Source: an uncultured Verrucomicrobiales bacterium
GTDB lineage: Bacteria > Verrucomicrobiota > Verrucomicrobiia > Verrucomicrobiales > Akkermansiaceae
Direction of reading: 5' to 3'
Length of the DNA: 37,136 nt
NCBI GenBank assembly: GCA_937128235.1
Contig: CAKZMG010000075.1
Coordinates: 1-37,136 of the forward strand
Shown here: one piece after another, positions 22,616-33,522 of the stretch
Numbering within the stretch: the first letter of the stretch is position 1
How the letters are laid out: each line of letters starts with the position of its first letter
Notes under the pieces: generated by a model
The model's database searches: none
Told to the model about the DNA's origin: nothing
The model's input: only the letters and a program-made list of their open reading frames with translations
Program-made: the position numbers and the translations under genes

Positions 22616-25210
22616 ATGGAAAACACACCTACGCATCGATCCAGTAGAACAGCCGCCGTCTTAATGGCTGCTGCAATAGCCATGCCAATTGTAGTGACTA
22701 GCACAGCATCCGCACACGAGAGCAGTCTCGTGCAGCAGGAGATCGCTAGACGCGAGCTACAAATAGCAGAGGCAGACAAAGCAATCCTCGATGGGCGAAA
22801 AGCCTACGCGGACAGAAACTATGAAGAAGCAGTGAACCAGTACCGTAAAGCAGTCACCATGCTGCCACAGGGTCCTATCGCAGCTGATAGACGTCGCGAG
22901 TACATCGGTCATCTCCTAGATGGCTCTATTGCTCTCTCGCAGACGTATCGTAGAACAGGCAGATACACAGAAGCCAGAGAGCTTCTCGATAATGTCTTAG
23001 AAAAAGATCCAGGAAACGTGGTAGCTAAAAAGCACCTCGAATACCTAGATGATCCTATCCGCACCAGCCCTACACTCACATACGCACACGTAAAGAATGT
23101 AGAGAAAGTGCGTAAGCTACTTTACAGAGCACACAGCTACTATGATCAAGCACAGTTTGATCACGCTACGCTCGAGTTCAAAGAGGTGCTCAGAATTGAC
23201 CCATACAACAAAGCTGCAAGACGTGGCATGGAGAAAGTAAATGCTGCTAAGCGTGACTACTACCGTGCAGCGTATGATCAGACCAGAGCAGCGATGCTCA
23301 TGCAGGTTGATCAAGCTTGGGAAATTGCTGTACCACCACAGATGCAAGAGAATAATTCAACATTAGTTGGTGATCTTAATCCATCAATGAATCCTGCTCT
23401 TTATCAAAGACAGAAGCTTCAGAGCATCATGCTTCCACTTGTGGAGTTTGATGAAGATGCTACTGTCAGAGACGCGATCAACTTCCTACGTCAGCGAGCC
23501 AGAGAGCTAGATGACAAGGAGCTAGACCCTAACAAAAAAGGTCTTAACTTCGTATTCCGTAACTCTACTGTGGTAGATGCAGGCGGAATGGGAGAAGGCG
23601 ATGAAGTGGCAGAAGAAGGCGAGAAGATCGAGAACATCAAGCTCGGTGGTCTCAAAATCCGCAACGTCCCTATGGAAGAAGCTCTCAGACAGATTTGTCA
23701 GATGACAGGGCTTCGATACAAAGTAGAGAACTACTCAGTCGTTATTCTTAAAGCTACCAACGTTTCTGATAATGAAATGTATGCTCGCACATTCCGTGTT
23801 CCACCAGATTTCATCAACTTGATCAGTGATGGTCCAGGCGGTGGCGGTGGTGGCGCTGATGATGATCCATTCGGTGGTGATGATGACGGCGGTGCTGGCG
23901 GCAAGACTAAGAAAACAGTCACTGAGCTTCTAGAACTCCAAGGAATCAAATTCCCAGAGGGTTCAACAGCAGGCTTCAGTAAGGCGAGATCTACTCTCAC
24001 CATCAGAAACACTGCAAACGCACTCGATGCGGTTGAAGAACTCGTTGATGATCTTCTCAGAAGAAAGCCAAGACAGATCAAGATGCTCACTAAGTTTGTT
24101 GAGATCTCACAAGAGAACACAGACGAACTCGGCTTTGACTGGATTATCTCACCATTCGGAATTACATCCAATAGTTCATTCCTAAGTGGAGGAACACTTG
24201 GAAATGCTGGTGGCAGAACAGCTGCTGACTTCGTTAGCCCTGTTGCAGGTGTTAGTGTTGATGGTATTCCTAATGGAGGTAACCAAAGCGTTAACAACAT
24301 CGTAACTGGTGGAAACCGTTCAGGTGACTTCGCTATCAGCAGAGATAGTATTGATTCATTCCTGAATAACCCGAACCGTACTGCTCAGAATAGCAACGTT
24401 GCTCCTGGTATCCTCTCACTCACTGGTCTCTTCACAGACGGTCAGGTGCAGATGATCATGCGCGGACTTGCTCAGAAGAAAGGTGCTGATGTAATGACTG
24501 CTCCTAGTATTGTATCTCGCTCAGGTGAGAGAGCTACTATCGAGATCATTCGTGAGTTTATCTATCCTACAGAATACGAACCACCAGAACTTCCTAACCA
24601 GGTCGGTATCGGTGGTGGACTTGACGGTGGTCAAGGTGGTGCAGGAGGAGGATCTATCTTCCCTGTTACTCCAGCTACTCCGACAGCGTTCGAGACCCGT
24701 AACACTGGTGTGACTCTAGAAGTAGAGCCTATCCTTGGAGAAGATGGTTACACCATCGACCTTACCTTCAAGCCAGAGATTGTTGAGTTCGAAGGATTCA
24801 TCAACTACGGATCACCTATTCAGTCACCTGCTACAGATGCACTGGGTAACCCGATCACTATCACGATCACTGAGAACCGTATCGAAATGCCGGTATTCTC
24901 CACACGTCGTGTGAACACCTCACTCACTATCTATGACGGTCACACAGTGGCAGTTGGTGGACTCATGAGAGAGAACGTTCAGAACGTAGAGGATAAAGTA
25001 CCTATACTTGGTGACATCCCAGTAGTGGGACGTTTGTTCCAGTCTAAGTCAGAGAACCACATCAAGAGCAACCTTATCATCTTTGTTACAGCACGTATCA
25101 TCGATGCTACAGGCCAGCCAGTGTCACAGACAGTGGTAGGAGCTAGCGGTGGACCAGCCGCTCAAGGCGGTGGTGACGGAGGTCAGCTTCTTCCTGCAAT
25201 AGCAGAGTAA
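22616..25210 (+). CDS. Outer-membrane secretin, Amuc_1098/PilQ-like
   Basis: This 864-residue secretin has a signal sequence (hydrophobic VLMAAAIAMPIVV ending near STASA). Two or more TPR-like repeats follow (AYADRNYEEAVNQYRKAVTMLP and ARELLDNVLEKDPGNVVAKKHL, then FDHATLEFKEVLRIDPYNKAARRGM). An STN/N0-like domain lies near 345-385 (MEEALRQICQMTGLRYKVENYSVVI). A Gly/Asp-rich linker (about 405-425) precedes an N-domain, and the secretin core ends with VPILGDIPVVGRLFQ and NLIIFVTARII. Secretins form gated outer-membrane channels for pili or type II secretion. TPRs at the N-terminus are not typical for PilQ but suit this Verrucomicrobia lineage. The gene closes the operon, followed by a strong terminator. 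A 144-base A-rich gap precedes it. Confidence 0.93.
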   Translation: MENTPTHRSSRTAAVLMAAAIAMPIVVTSTASAHESSLVQQEIARRELQIAEADKAILDGRKAYADRNYEEAVNQYRKAVTMLPQGPIAADRRREYIGHLLDGSIALSQTYRRTGRYTEARELLDNVLEKDPGNVVAKKHLEYLDDPIRTSPTLTYAHVKNVEKVRKLLYRAHSYYDQAQFDHATLEFKEVLRIDPYNKAARRGMEKVNAAKRDYYRAAYDQTRAAMLMQVDQAWEIAVPPQMQENNSTLVGDLNPSMNPALYQRQKLQSIMLPLVEFDEDATVRDAINFLRQRARELDDKELDPNKKGLNFVFRNSTVVDAGGMGEGDEVAEEGEKIENIKLGGLKIRNVPMEEALRQICQMTGLRYKVENYSVVILKATNVSDNEMYARTFRVPPDFINLISDGPGGGGGGADDDPFGGDDDGGAGGKTKKTVTELLELQGIKFPEGSTAGFSKARSTLTIRNTANALDAVEELVDDLLRRKPRQIKMLTKFVEISQENTDELGFDWIISPFGITSNSSFLSGGTLGNAGGRTAADFVSPVAGVSVDGIPNGGNQSVNNIVTGGNRSGDFAISRDSIDSFLNNPNRTAQNSNVAPGILSLTGLFTDGQVQMIMRGLAQKKGADVMTAPSIVSRSGERATIEIIREFIYPTEYEPPELPNQVGIGGGLDGGQGGAGGGSIFPVTPATPTAFETRNTGVTLEVEPILGEDGYTIDLTFKPEIVEFEGFINYGSPIQSPATDALGNPITITITENRIEMPVFSTRRVNTSLTIYDGHTVAVGGLMRENVQNVEDKVPILGDIPVVGRLFQSKSENHIKSNLIIFVTARIIDATGQPVSQTVVGASGGPAAQGGGDGGQLLPAIAE

Positions 25211-25237
25211 GCTCACTTTAATATCTGATTAATTTAC

Positions 25238-25271
25238 AAAGCGGAACCGTTCATTCGGTTCCGCTTTTTTT
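25238..25271 (+). terminator. Strong intrinsic terminator after the secretin gene
   Basis: AAAGCGGAACCG and CGGTTCCGCTTT form a perfect 12-bp stem with a 6-base loop, followed by a run of seven T. It lies 28 bases after the secretin stop and separates the pilus-like operon from the coaE-rho region. Confidence 0.93.
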
Positions 25272-25474
25272 CTGCATTTTAGTAAAGCCTCAAGCACTAT
25301 TGTTTCATCGACGGTAGGTTGGGATTGCCAATCGCACCGAGTGCGAGAGTCCTACTATTGCGCTATCCTCTATCTTCCTTTTAGCCCTAGTGGTCAAGTT
25401 CTGCAGTCAGGCTGTTGCTAGAAAATTGTGAAATCCTCCCAAGTCTGAGAGAATCAGCCTTGAGCCTATTGAGT

Positions 25475-25503
25475 GCTGTGAAAATCACAGCTTTTAATTT
25501 TTT
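25475..25503 (+). terminator. Terminator-like hairpin in the coaE-rho upstream region
   Basis: GCTGTGA-AAA-TCACAGC forms a 7-bp stem directly followed by TTTTAATTTTTT. No gene ends shortly before it, so if real it ends a small RNA or attenuates a leader transcript. Confidence 0.45.
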
Positions 25504-25646
25504 AACGGGTGGGTTGGAATATGGTTCAGCTCTAGGGTGGATTAAAAGCGGCGATATTCGCCGCACTCAAAGGACTTAATTGCTCACCACTAGGTTTTTC
25601 TATGGGGTTCGGGCTATTGCTGGCATCAAATGTCACCTTCGAAGCT

Positions 25647-25690
25647 TTTTCAGGATCTCCGTCAATCCACGTTTACGGAGAGCCTGAAAA
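25647..25690 (+). promoter_or_regulatory. Long hairpin just upstream of coaE-rho
   Basis: TTTTCAGGATCTCCGT and ACGGAGAGCCTGAAAA pair over 16 positions with one mismatch, around a 12-base loop. It ends 40 bases before the coaE-rho ATG. It could be a leader structure controlling this gene; rho is autoregulated in E. coli, but the connection here is inference. Confidence 0.45.
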
Positions 25691-25730
25691 TTTACGTGTG
25701 TTTTGCTGCTCTGGCTGTTAGATAAAAGCA

Positions 25731-27803
25731 ATGAAATCATTTGGTCTAACTGGGGGAATCGCTACTGGGAAATCTACTGCTGCGAAAATGATGCAGGCGG
25801 CTGATCCGGGTTTGGTTCTCTTTGATGCAGATGCCTGCGTGCATAAACTCTATCAAGATTCAGCTGTTCTGTTAGAGATTAAAAAACTGTTTGGTGCAGA
25901 CTCTCTAACCCAGGATGGCAAGCTCAATAAAACTTACCTCCGCGATGTGGTGTTCTCTGATGAGGAGCTGAAGAAAAAGCTCCAAGATTTCATTCACCCA
26001 CTAGTGAGAAAAGAATGTCTTGCGTTACAGGCTGAAGCACTGCATAGTGAGTGCGCATCGCTGTTTGTTGCCGACGTTCCACTTTTATTTGAAGGTGGAT
26101 TTGACTTTGGTCAGGAGGCAAATCTGGTGGTTGCTGTATCGCGTGAGACGCAGGTGCAGCGGCTGAAAATGAGGAGCGGATTCAGTGATGCCACGGTTTA
26201 TGCCATTCTTGCGGCCCAACTCCCCATTTCCCATAAGGAGAAATGTGCCGATGTTGTGCTATGGAATGAAGGACCAAAATCTGTGTTGGAAGCACAGGTA
26301 AATAGATTTATTAAACAACAAAAGATCATGAGCGAAGAAACGCAAGAAGAACTAAACCTAGATGCTGATACTGAAGTAGATGCAGGCAAGGAGACCAATC
26401 CTAAAGTAAAAGCCACAAGCGAGGAGAAGCCAAAAAAAGAAGCTGAGGCTATTGCTGAAAAAGAACTTAGAGAAGAATCTAAAGAAGAAGTGAAAGAAGA
26501 GGTGAAAGAAGAAATTCCTCCTGAGCCAGAACCACCAAAGTATGATGTTCCAGAGAAATTAGTCGTCAATGAGTTCCGTGAAAAGCCACTCGCTGAGCTT
26601 CACGCACTGGCTGATGCCTTACCGATCAAGGTGCATCCAATGGCGATCAAGAGTCAGCTAGTTTTCGATATTTTATCCTTCTACGGCAAGCATGGCACTG
26701 AGCTCACTGGGCACGGATTCATGGAGCAGGCTAAGGATAACTACGCGATGCTCCGCTGCCCTAAGAAGTCATTCAAGACATCACCAGATGATCTCTACAT
26801 CGGTGGTGATCTTATTAAGAAACATGGACTCAGCGTGGGGCAGAAAATCACCGTGAAGATGCGCGCACCACGAGGCAGGGATAAATATCTCTCCGCTCTG
26901 GATGTGCTATCAGTAGAGGACTTAGAAATTTCAGACTACGAGAAGCCAGAGCATTTTGATAAGCTCACCGCGCTTATTCCAAATGAGAGAATCATCCTGG
27001 AAAATGGAGCAGAAGGTGGACTAGGCGTGAGGCTAGTAGATCTGGTGGCTCCACTTGGTAAAGGTCAGCGCGGACTCATCGTGGCTCCGCCCCGTGGTGG
27101 TAAGACTATTCTTCTGAAGAATATCGCGAAGTCGATCAAGGCGAACCATAAAGAGATCGAGCTGATTGTTCTTCTGTTAGATGAGCGCCCGGAGGAGGTC
27201 ACAGACTTTGAGGAGACGGTGGATGCAGAAATTTTCAGCTCCACCTTCGATGAGCCATCTCGCAGACATGCGCAGGTATCTGACCTAGTCCTGGAGAGGG
27301 CGAAGAGGCTAGTGGAGTTAGGTAAGGATGTGGTGATTCTGTTAGACTCACTCACGCGTCTTGCGCGTGGGCATAATAATTCTCAGAAAGGTGGAGTCAT
27401 CGGCTCAGGTGGATTAAACCCGCAAGCCTTGCAGAAGAGCCGGAAATTCTTTGGTGCGGCTAGAAATGTGGAAGGCGGTGGCAGCCTTACTATTTTAGCG
27501 ACAGCGCTAGTGGAAACCGAGAGCCGCATGGATGAGGTGATCTTTGAGGAATTCAAAGGCACAGGTAATATGGAGATCAGACTAGATCAGGATCTGGCTG
27601 AGCGCAGGATTTATCCAGCTATCCATATCCCGCAGAGTGGCACGCGTAATGATGACCGCCTCTACCATCCGGATGAGATGCAGAAAGTGTTAGAGATACG
27701 CCGTGTCGTAGCAGCCTTGCCCGTGGGGGATGCTGTGCAGACGCTGCTTAAGGCGCTGAGCGCTACACAGAATAACACGGAGCTACTACTGAAAGGAATC
27801 TAA
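25731..27803 (+). CDS. Fused dephospho-CoA kinase and transcription termination factor Rho
   Basis: One 690-codon frame without a break covers two enzymes. Residues 1 to about 198 are a complete CoaE: P-loop GGIATGKST (8-16), [10 protein letters not shown], then [11 protein letters not shown] and the closing helix. CoaE phosphorylates dephospho-CoA in the last step of coenzyme A synthesis. Met200 (ATG at 26328) starts MSEETQEE and an acidic, Lys-rich linker (to about 275). A full Rho follows: RNA-binding region with [21 protein letters not shown], Walker [13 protein letters not shown] (near 452-463), Walker [14 protein letters not shown] and FFGAARN. Rho is a hexameric RNA helicase that ends transcription. 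Either a true fusion is made, or Rho is also produced from the internal ATG, where I see no clear Shine-Dalgarno. An RNase D gene follows after three bases. Confidence 0.93.
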   Translation: MKSFGLTGGIATGKSTAAKMMQAADPGLVLFDADACVHKLYQDSAVLLEIKKLFGADSLTQDGKLNKTYLRDVVFSDEELKKKLQDFIHPLVRKECLALQAEALHSECASLFVADVPLLFEGGFDFGQEANLVVAVSRETQVQRLKMRSGFSDATVYAILAAQLPISHKEKCADVVLWNEGPKSVLEAQVNRFIKQQKIMSEETQEELNLDADTEVDAGKETNPKVKATSEEKPKKEAEAIAEKELREESKEEVKEEVKEEIPPEPEPPKYDVPEKLVVNEFREKPLAELHALADALPIKVHPMAIKSQLVFDILSFYGKHGTELTGHGFMEQAKDNYAMLRCPKKSFKTSPDDLYIGGDLIKKHGLSVGQKITVKMRAPRGRDKYLSALDVLSVEDLEISDYEKPEHFDKLTALIPNERIILENGAEGGLGVRLVDLVAPLGKGQRGLIVAPPRGGKTILLKNIAKSIKANHKEIELIVLLLDERPEEVTDFEETVDAEIFSSTFDEPSRRHAQVSDLVLERAKRLVELGKDVVILLDSLTRLARGHNNSQKGGVIGSGGLNPQALQKSRKFFGAARNVEGGGSLTILATALVETESRMDEVIFEEFKGTGNMEIRLDQDLAERRIYPAIHIPQSGTRNDDRLYHPDEMQKVLEIRRVVAALPVGDAVQTLLKALSATQNNTELLLKGI

Positions 27804-27806
27804 CAG

Positions 27807-28856
27807 ATGATAGAAACTACACAGCAACTCAGTGATTATTTAAGTTCTCTCAGTGGGGACTTCCGTGCCATGGATCTGGAGGGAGACAGTCTCTATCATT
27901 ATGATGAGAAAATTTCCTTAGTGCAATTTACCGATGGTGAGAAGCATCAATTGATAGATCCGCTGGCAGTGGAGGATATGCAGCCGCTTCAGGACTTCCT
28001 GAAGGATGCTAAGCTCTGGATGCATGGTGCAGATTACGACATCGTGATGATGCGTAAGGATCTAGACGTGGTGCCTCCTGTCATCTGGGACACTCAGATA
28101 GGTGCACGTCTTCTCGGTGTCAGAAAGTTTGGCTACGGGAATCTGGTGGAGCATTACCAGGGAGTAGAAATTTCTAAAAGCTCGCAAAAAGCAGACTGGT
28201 CTAAACGTCCGCTCACAGAAAAAATGAGGGAGTATGCCATTAATGATGTGCTATTTCTCAAGCCAATAGTCGATCAAATCCTCGCAGGGCTCCATGAGAA
28301 AGGTCGCTACGAGTGGTTCGTGGAGAGCTGCGAGTGGGCTAGAGAGAAAGTGTTAGAGCGTCCTATGGAGAAGGAAGACCCCTGGAGGATATCTGGCTGT
28401 GGCAAGATGCAGCCGCGCGCGCTGGCTTACCTGCGCTCGCTCTGGTACTGGAGAGATAATCAAGCGATGGAGTGGGACAGACCTACCTTCATGGTGTGCG
28501 GTAACAAGCAGCTCATTGGCTGGGTGCTGGATTTAGTGGCAGGTAAATCTGTGACGCTTCCTAAGCACTATCGGACGAACAGAAGAAAGGCATTTTTCGC
28601 GGCAGTAGATGAGGCTAAGAATCTCTCAGATGACGTATTACCTGGTCGAATAAAAGGCAAAGGTAAGCGCGTGAAGGATGATGCATTTGACTCTCGTGTG
28701 GATGCAATGATCAAGCAGCGAGATGCAGCTGCTGAAGCGCTCGATATCGACTCAAGTTTAATCATTTCTAGAGCCTTAATAGAAGCTCTCGCCGCTGAGG
28801 AAGTAGAACCTTCATCAGTGCTGATGAAGTGGCAAATGAAGTTGATGAATGTGTAG
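27807..28856 (+). CDS. rnd: Ribonuclease D-like 3'-5' exoribonuclease
   Basis: This 349-residue protein has the DEDDy exonuclease motifs: Exo I DLEGD (Asp23, Glu25), Exo II HGADYDIVM (Asp78) and Exo III YAINDVLFL (Tyr143, Asp147). It is followed by an HRDC-like helical region (about 203-285, beginning MQPRALAYLRSLWYWRD). RNase D trims the 3' ends of tRNA and other stable RNAs. The length is close to the E. coli enzyme (375). It starts three bases after the coaE-rho stop and is surely co-transcribed. An inverted repeat (GTATATCA/TGATATAC, 28859-28885) lies just after its stop but lacks a T-run. Confidence 0.92.
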   Translation: MIETTQQLSDYLSSLSGDFRAMDLEGDSLYHYDEKISLVQFTDGEKHQLIDPLAVEDMQPLQDFLKDAKLWMHGADYDIVMMRKDLDVVPPVIWDTQIGARLLGVRKFGYGNLVEHYQGVEISKSSQKADWSKRPLTEKMREYAINDVLFLKPIVDQILAGLHEKGRYEWFVESCEWAREKVLERPMEKEDPWRISGCGKMQPRALAYLRSLWYWRDNQAMEWDRPTFMVCGNKQLIGWVLDLVAGKSVTLPKHYRTNRRKAFFAAVDEAKNLSDDVLPGRIKGKGKRVKDDAFDSRVDAMIKQRDAAAEALDIDSSLIISRALIEALAAEEVEPSSVLMKWQMKLMNV

Positions 28857-28858
28857 GT

Positions 28859-28885
28859 GTATATCATTGTTAATAAGTGATATAC
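28859..28885 (+). other. Inverted repeat after the RNase D gene
   Basis: GTATATCA and TGATATAC form a perfect 8-bp stem around 11 bases, starting three bases past the stop. There is no T-run, so an intrinsic terminator is doubtful; it may be a 3'-end stabiliser or chance. Confidence 0.3.
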
Positions 28886-28981
28886 GTGTCCGCATTTAAT
28901 TCTAAAAAGATTGATGATTTTTTAGAAAAAAGAGCCAAAAAAAAGTGCTGATTTGGGGTGTTTTTTCTGGTCATAAAGGGG

Positions 28982-31573
<2,592 letters not shown>

Positions 31574-31575
31574 AT

Positions 31576-32418
31576 ATGAGCTATAATATCCTATCTGCTT
31601 TGGCTCATTTTGTAGAGAATCCAACAAATGTATTAGATAAACCTTTGGAGGCTAGCTCGAACCGAGCTAGCTCAATGGGGGATATGTTAGAATCATTTGT
31701 TAAAAGGTTCTTATGTGATGGATTTGATATAAAGCATAAAATTGAGCTATTAGATCGATATTCTGAAAGCTTTTCTTATACTGGTGGTGTCAACAATCCC
31801 CCAGATATAATGTATCGTGGAGGTGATGCTTTTGAAGTTAAAAAAATAGAAAGCCTGAAGGGGCAAGTGCCTTTGAATAGTTCCTTTCCGAAAAACAAAC
31901 TATATGTTACTGATAGCAAAATATCACAGGAATGTGTTACTTGTGAAGAATGGACAGAGAAAGATATATTTTATGCTATAGGTTATGTCAAAGGCTGTGA
32001 GATTAGACACTTGTGGTTTGTTCACGGTGAGTGTTACGCGGCGAATAAAAATTGCTACGAACGAATACTAAATGCAATGACGGAGGGGGTCTCTAACTTA
32101 GATGGTGTAGAATTGTCTCCAACCAATGAAATAGCCAGAGTAAATACTGTAGATCCATTAAAGATCACATATTTAAGAGTAAGAGGCATGTGGGGAATTG
32201 TAAACCCAACTAAGCTTTATGATTATGTTTATACCCCGTCAGAAGGTGCTAATTTTACACTAGCCGTCTTAATGACATCTGAAAAATATAATAAATTAAA
32301 GTGTAGTATGGGTTCTGAATTTCCAGCTGAAATTGAACAGTCAAACGTAAAAATCCAAAACCCTAATAATCCAGTAGATAGAATTTCTGCTGAACTTCTT
32401 GTTTATAATTCAAAATGA
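31576..32418 (+). CDS. NgoPII-like type II restriction endonuclease, predicted GGCC specificity
   Basis: The 280-residue protein resembles the NgoPII endonuclease family (PF09521). Shared features recalled from the family are the opening NILSALAHFVENP, the early NRASSMGDMLE, the core PPDIMYRGGDAFEVKKIES, then LNSSFPKNKLYVTDSKI, WTEKDIFYAIGYV and WFVHGECYAA. PD...D..EVKK (Pro76-Asp77, Asp84, Glu87, Lys89) is the PD-(D/E)xK catalytic pattern. NgoPII cuts GGCC. The gene begins two bases after the gyrB stop and its stop overlaps the methyltransferase ATG (ATGA). It is visibly AT-richer than gyrB and gyrA and rich in AAA, ATA and AGA codons, which suggests horizontal acquisition. It has no promoter of its own that I can recognise. 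Confidence 0.88.
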   Translation: MSYNILSALAHFVENPTNVLDKPLEASSNRASSMGDMLESFVKRFLCDGFDIKHKIELLDRYSESFSYTGGVNNPPDIMYRGGDAFEVKKIESLKGQVPLNSSFPKNKLYVTDSKISQECVTCEEWTEKDIFYAIGYVKGCEIRHLWFVHGECYAANKNCYERILNAMTEGVSNLDGVELSPTNEIARVNTVDPLKITYLRVRGMWGIVNPTKLYDYVYTPSEGANFTLAVLMTSEKYNKLKCSMGSEFPAEIEQSNVKIQNPNNPVDRISAELLVYNSK

Positions 32419-33509
32419 AAATAGTATCATTATTTGCTGGGGCAGGAGGTCTCGATCTTGGTTTTGAAGCTGCAGGCTTCAATACAGTCTGGGCTAATGA
32501 ATATGATAAGGATATTTGGGAAACTTTCGAAAAGAATTTTCCTAAGACTATTCTTGATCGTCGTAGTATTGTAGATGTGCCAGAATCTGATATCCCTGAT
32601 TGTGATGGCATTGTGGGTGGGCCACCATGTCAGAGTTGGAGTGAAGCTGGATCATTGAGAGGAATAGAAGACAAAAGAGGTCAGTTATTTTATGACTACA
32701 TAAGAATTTTAAAGGACAAGCAACCTAAGTTTTTCTTGGCTGAGAATGTGTCTGGGATGCTCGCCGCTAGACATAAAGATGCATTTGAGAATATTAAGGT
32801 AATGTTTGCTGAGTGTGGTTATGACTTACATGTTAAGCTATTAAATGCTAAAGATTATGCAGTGCCTCAAGATAGAAAGAGAGTGTTCTTTATTGGGTTT
32901 AGAAAAGATTTAAAAATAGCTTATCAATTTCCAATGCCATTTACCAAAAAGAGAGACTTGAGCATGGCTATCTCAGATTTGCAGGAAAACGTAATGCCGG
33001 CTAAGGAAAAACAACGCTCTAATTTTGATCGTTGTGCGGTGGATAATCATGAATACATGATTGGCGGATTTTCTTCGATATTCATGTCACGAAATAGAGT
33101 CCGATCCTGGGATGAACCATCATTCACTATTCAGGCAGGAGGCCGCCACGCTCCGATTCATCCACAAGCTCCCAAAATGCAATTTGTGGAGCAAAATAAG
33201 AGGATTTTTGTTCCAGGAAAAGAAGATTTATACAGAAGGCTCTCGGTGAGGGAATGTGCGCGTATACAAACCTTTCCAGATTATCATAAATTTTATTATA
33301 CGAATGTAGCAGCTGGTTACAAAATGGTTGGTAACGCAGTTCCATGTAATCTAGCCTATTGTATAGCTAAATCAATCAGATTGGCCATAGCATCTGCGGA
33401 ACTCTCAACTAACTTATGTGAGGATGAGGTGGCTTACGATGCACAACCTGAAAGAGATTTGATATTTGGAGTGAAGGAGTTGTATGCAACTGAAGGGATG
33501 AAAATTTAA
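32415..33509 (+). CDS. HaeIII/NgoPII-like DNA cytosine-5 methyltransferase, predicted GGCC specificity
   Basis: This is a 364-residue C5-cytosine methyltransferase. Motif I is SLFAGAGGLDLGF (5-17), motif IV is GGPPCQSWSEAGSLRGI (68-84, catalytic Cys72), motif VI is AENVSGM (109-115), motif VIII is QDRKRVFFIGF and motif X is GYKMVGNAVPCNLAY. The region SSIFMSRNRVRSWDEPSFTIQAGGRHAPIHPQAP in the target-recognition part closely follows M.HaeIII, which methylates the inner C of GGCC. It protects host DNA against the adjacent nuclease. It overlaps the nuclease stop by four bases and ends 13 bases before gyrA. The AT-rich composition matches the nuclease gene. There is no controller (C) gene. Confidence 0.95.
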   Translation: MKIVSLFAGAGGLDLGFEAAGFNTVWANEYDKDIWETFEKNFPKTILDRRSIVDVPESDIPDCDGIVGGPPCQSWSEAGSLRGIEDKRGQLFYDYIRILKDKQPKFFLAENVSGMLAARHKDAFENIKVMFAECGYDLHVKLLNAKDYAVPQDRKRVFFIGFRKDLKIAYQFPMPFTKKRDLSMAISDLQENVMPAKEKQRSNFDRCAVDNHEYMIGGFSSIFMSRNRVRSWDEPSFTIQAGGRHAPIHPQAPKMQFVEQNKRIFVPGKEDLYRRLSVRECARIQTFPDYHKFYYTNVAAGYKMVGNAVPCNLAYCIAKSIRLAIASAELSTNLCEDEVAYDAQPERDLIFGVKELYATEGMKI

Positions 33510-33522
33510 AATAAGATAAAAA

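Larger units (their letters stand above)
25272..25730. other. Hairpin-rich non-coding stretch upstream of coaE-rho
   Basis: No gene is seen in these 459 bases. Perfect or near-perfect hairpins occur at 25332-25346 (TCGCAC/GTGCGA), 25475-25491 (GCTGTGA/TCACAGC, followed by TTTTAATTTTTT like a terminator), 25548-25564 (GCGGCGA/TCGCCGC) and 25647-25690 (16-bp arms with one mismatch). The first is enclosed by GTAGG/CCTAC together with GATTG/CAATC, giving a possible multi-branched fold at about 25314-25354. This may be a long leader of the coaE-rho transcript, a small RNA, or decayed sequence. Confidence 0.5.

Noticed and set aside
23731-24300. 189-codon minus-strand ORF inside the secretin gene
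   Set aside because: Low-complexity Pro/Ser-rich antisense of the Gly/Asp-rich secretin linker; no independent support.
25312-25360. Possible tRNA-like fold
   Set aside because: Several short stems are present, but no acceptor stem, anticodon loop or TTCGA-type T-loop could be fitted.
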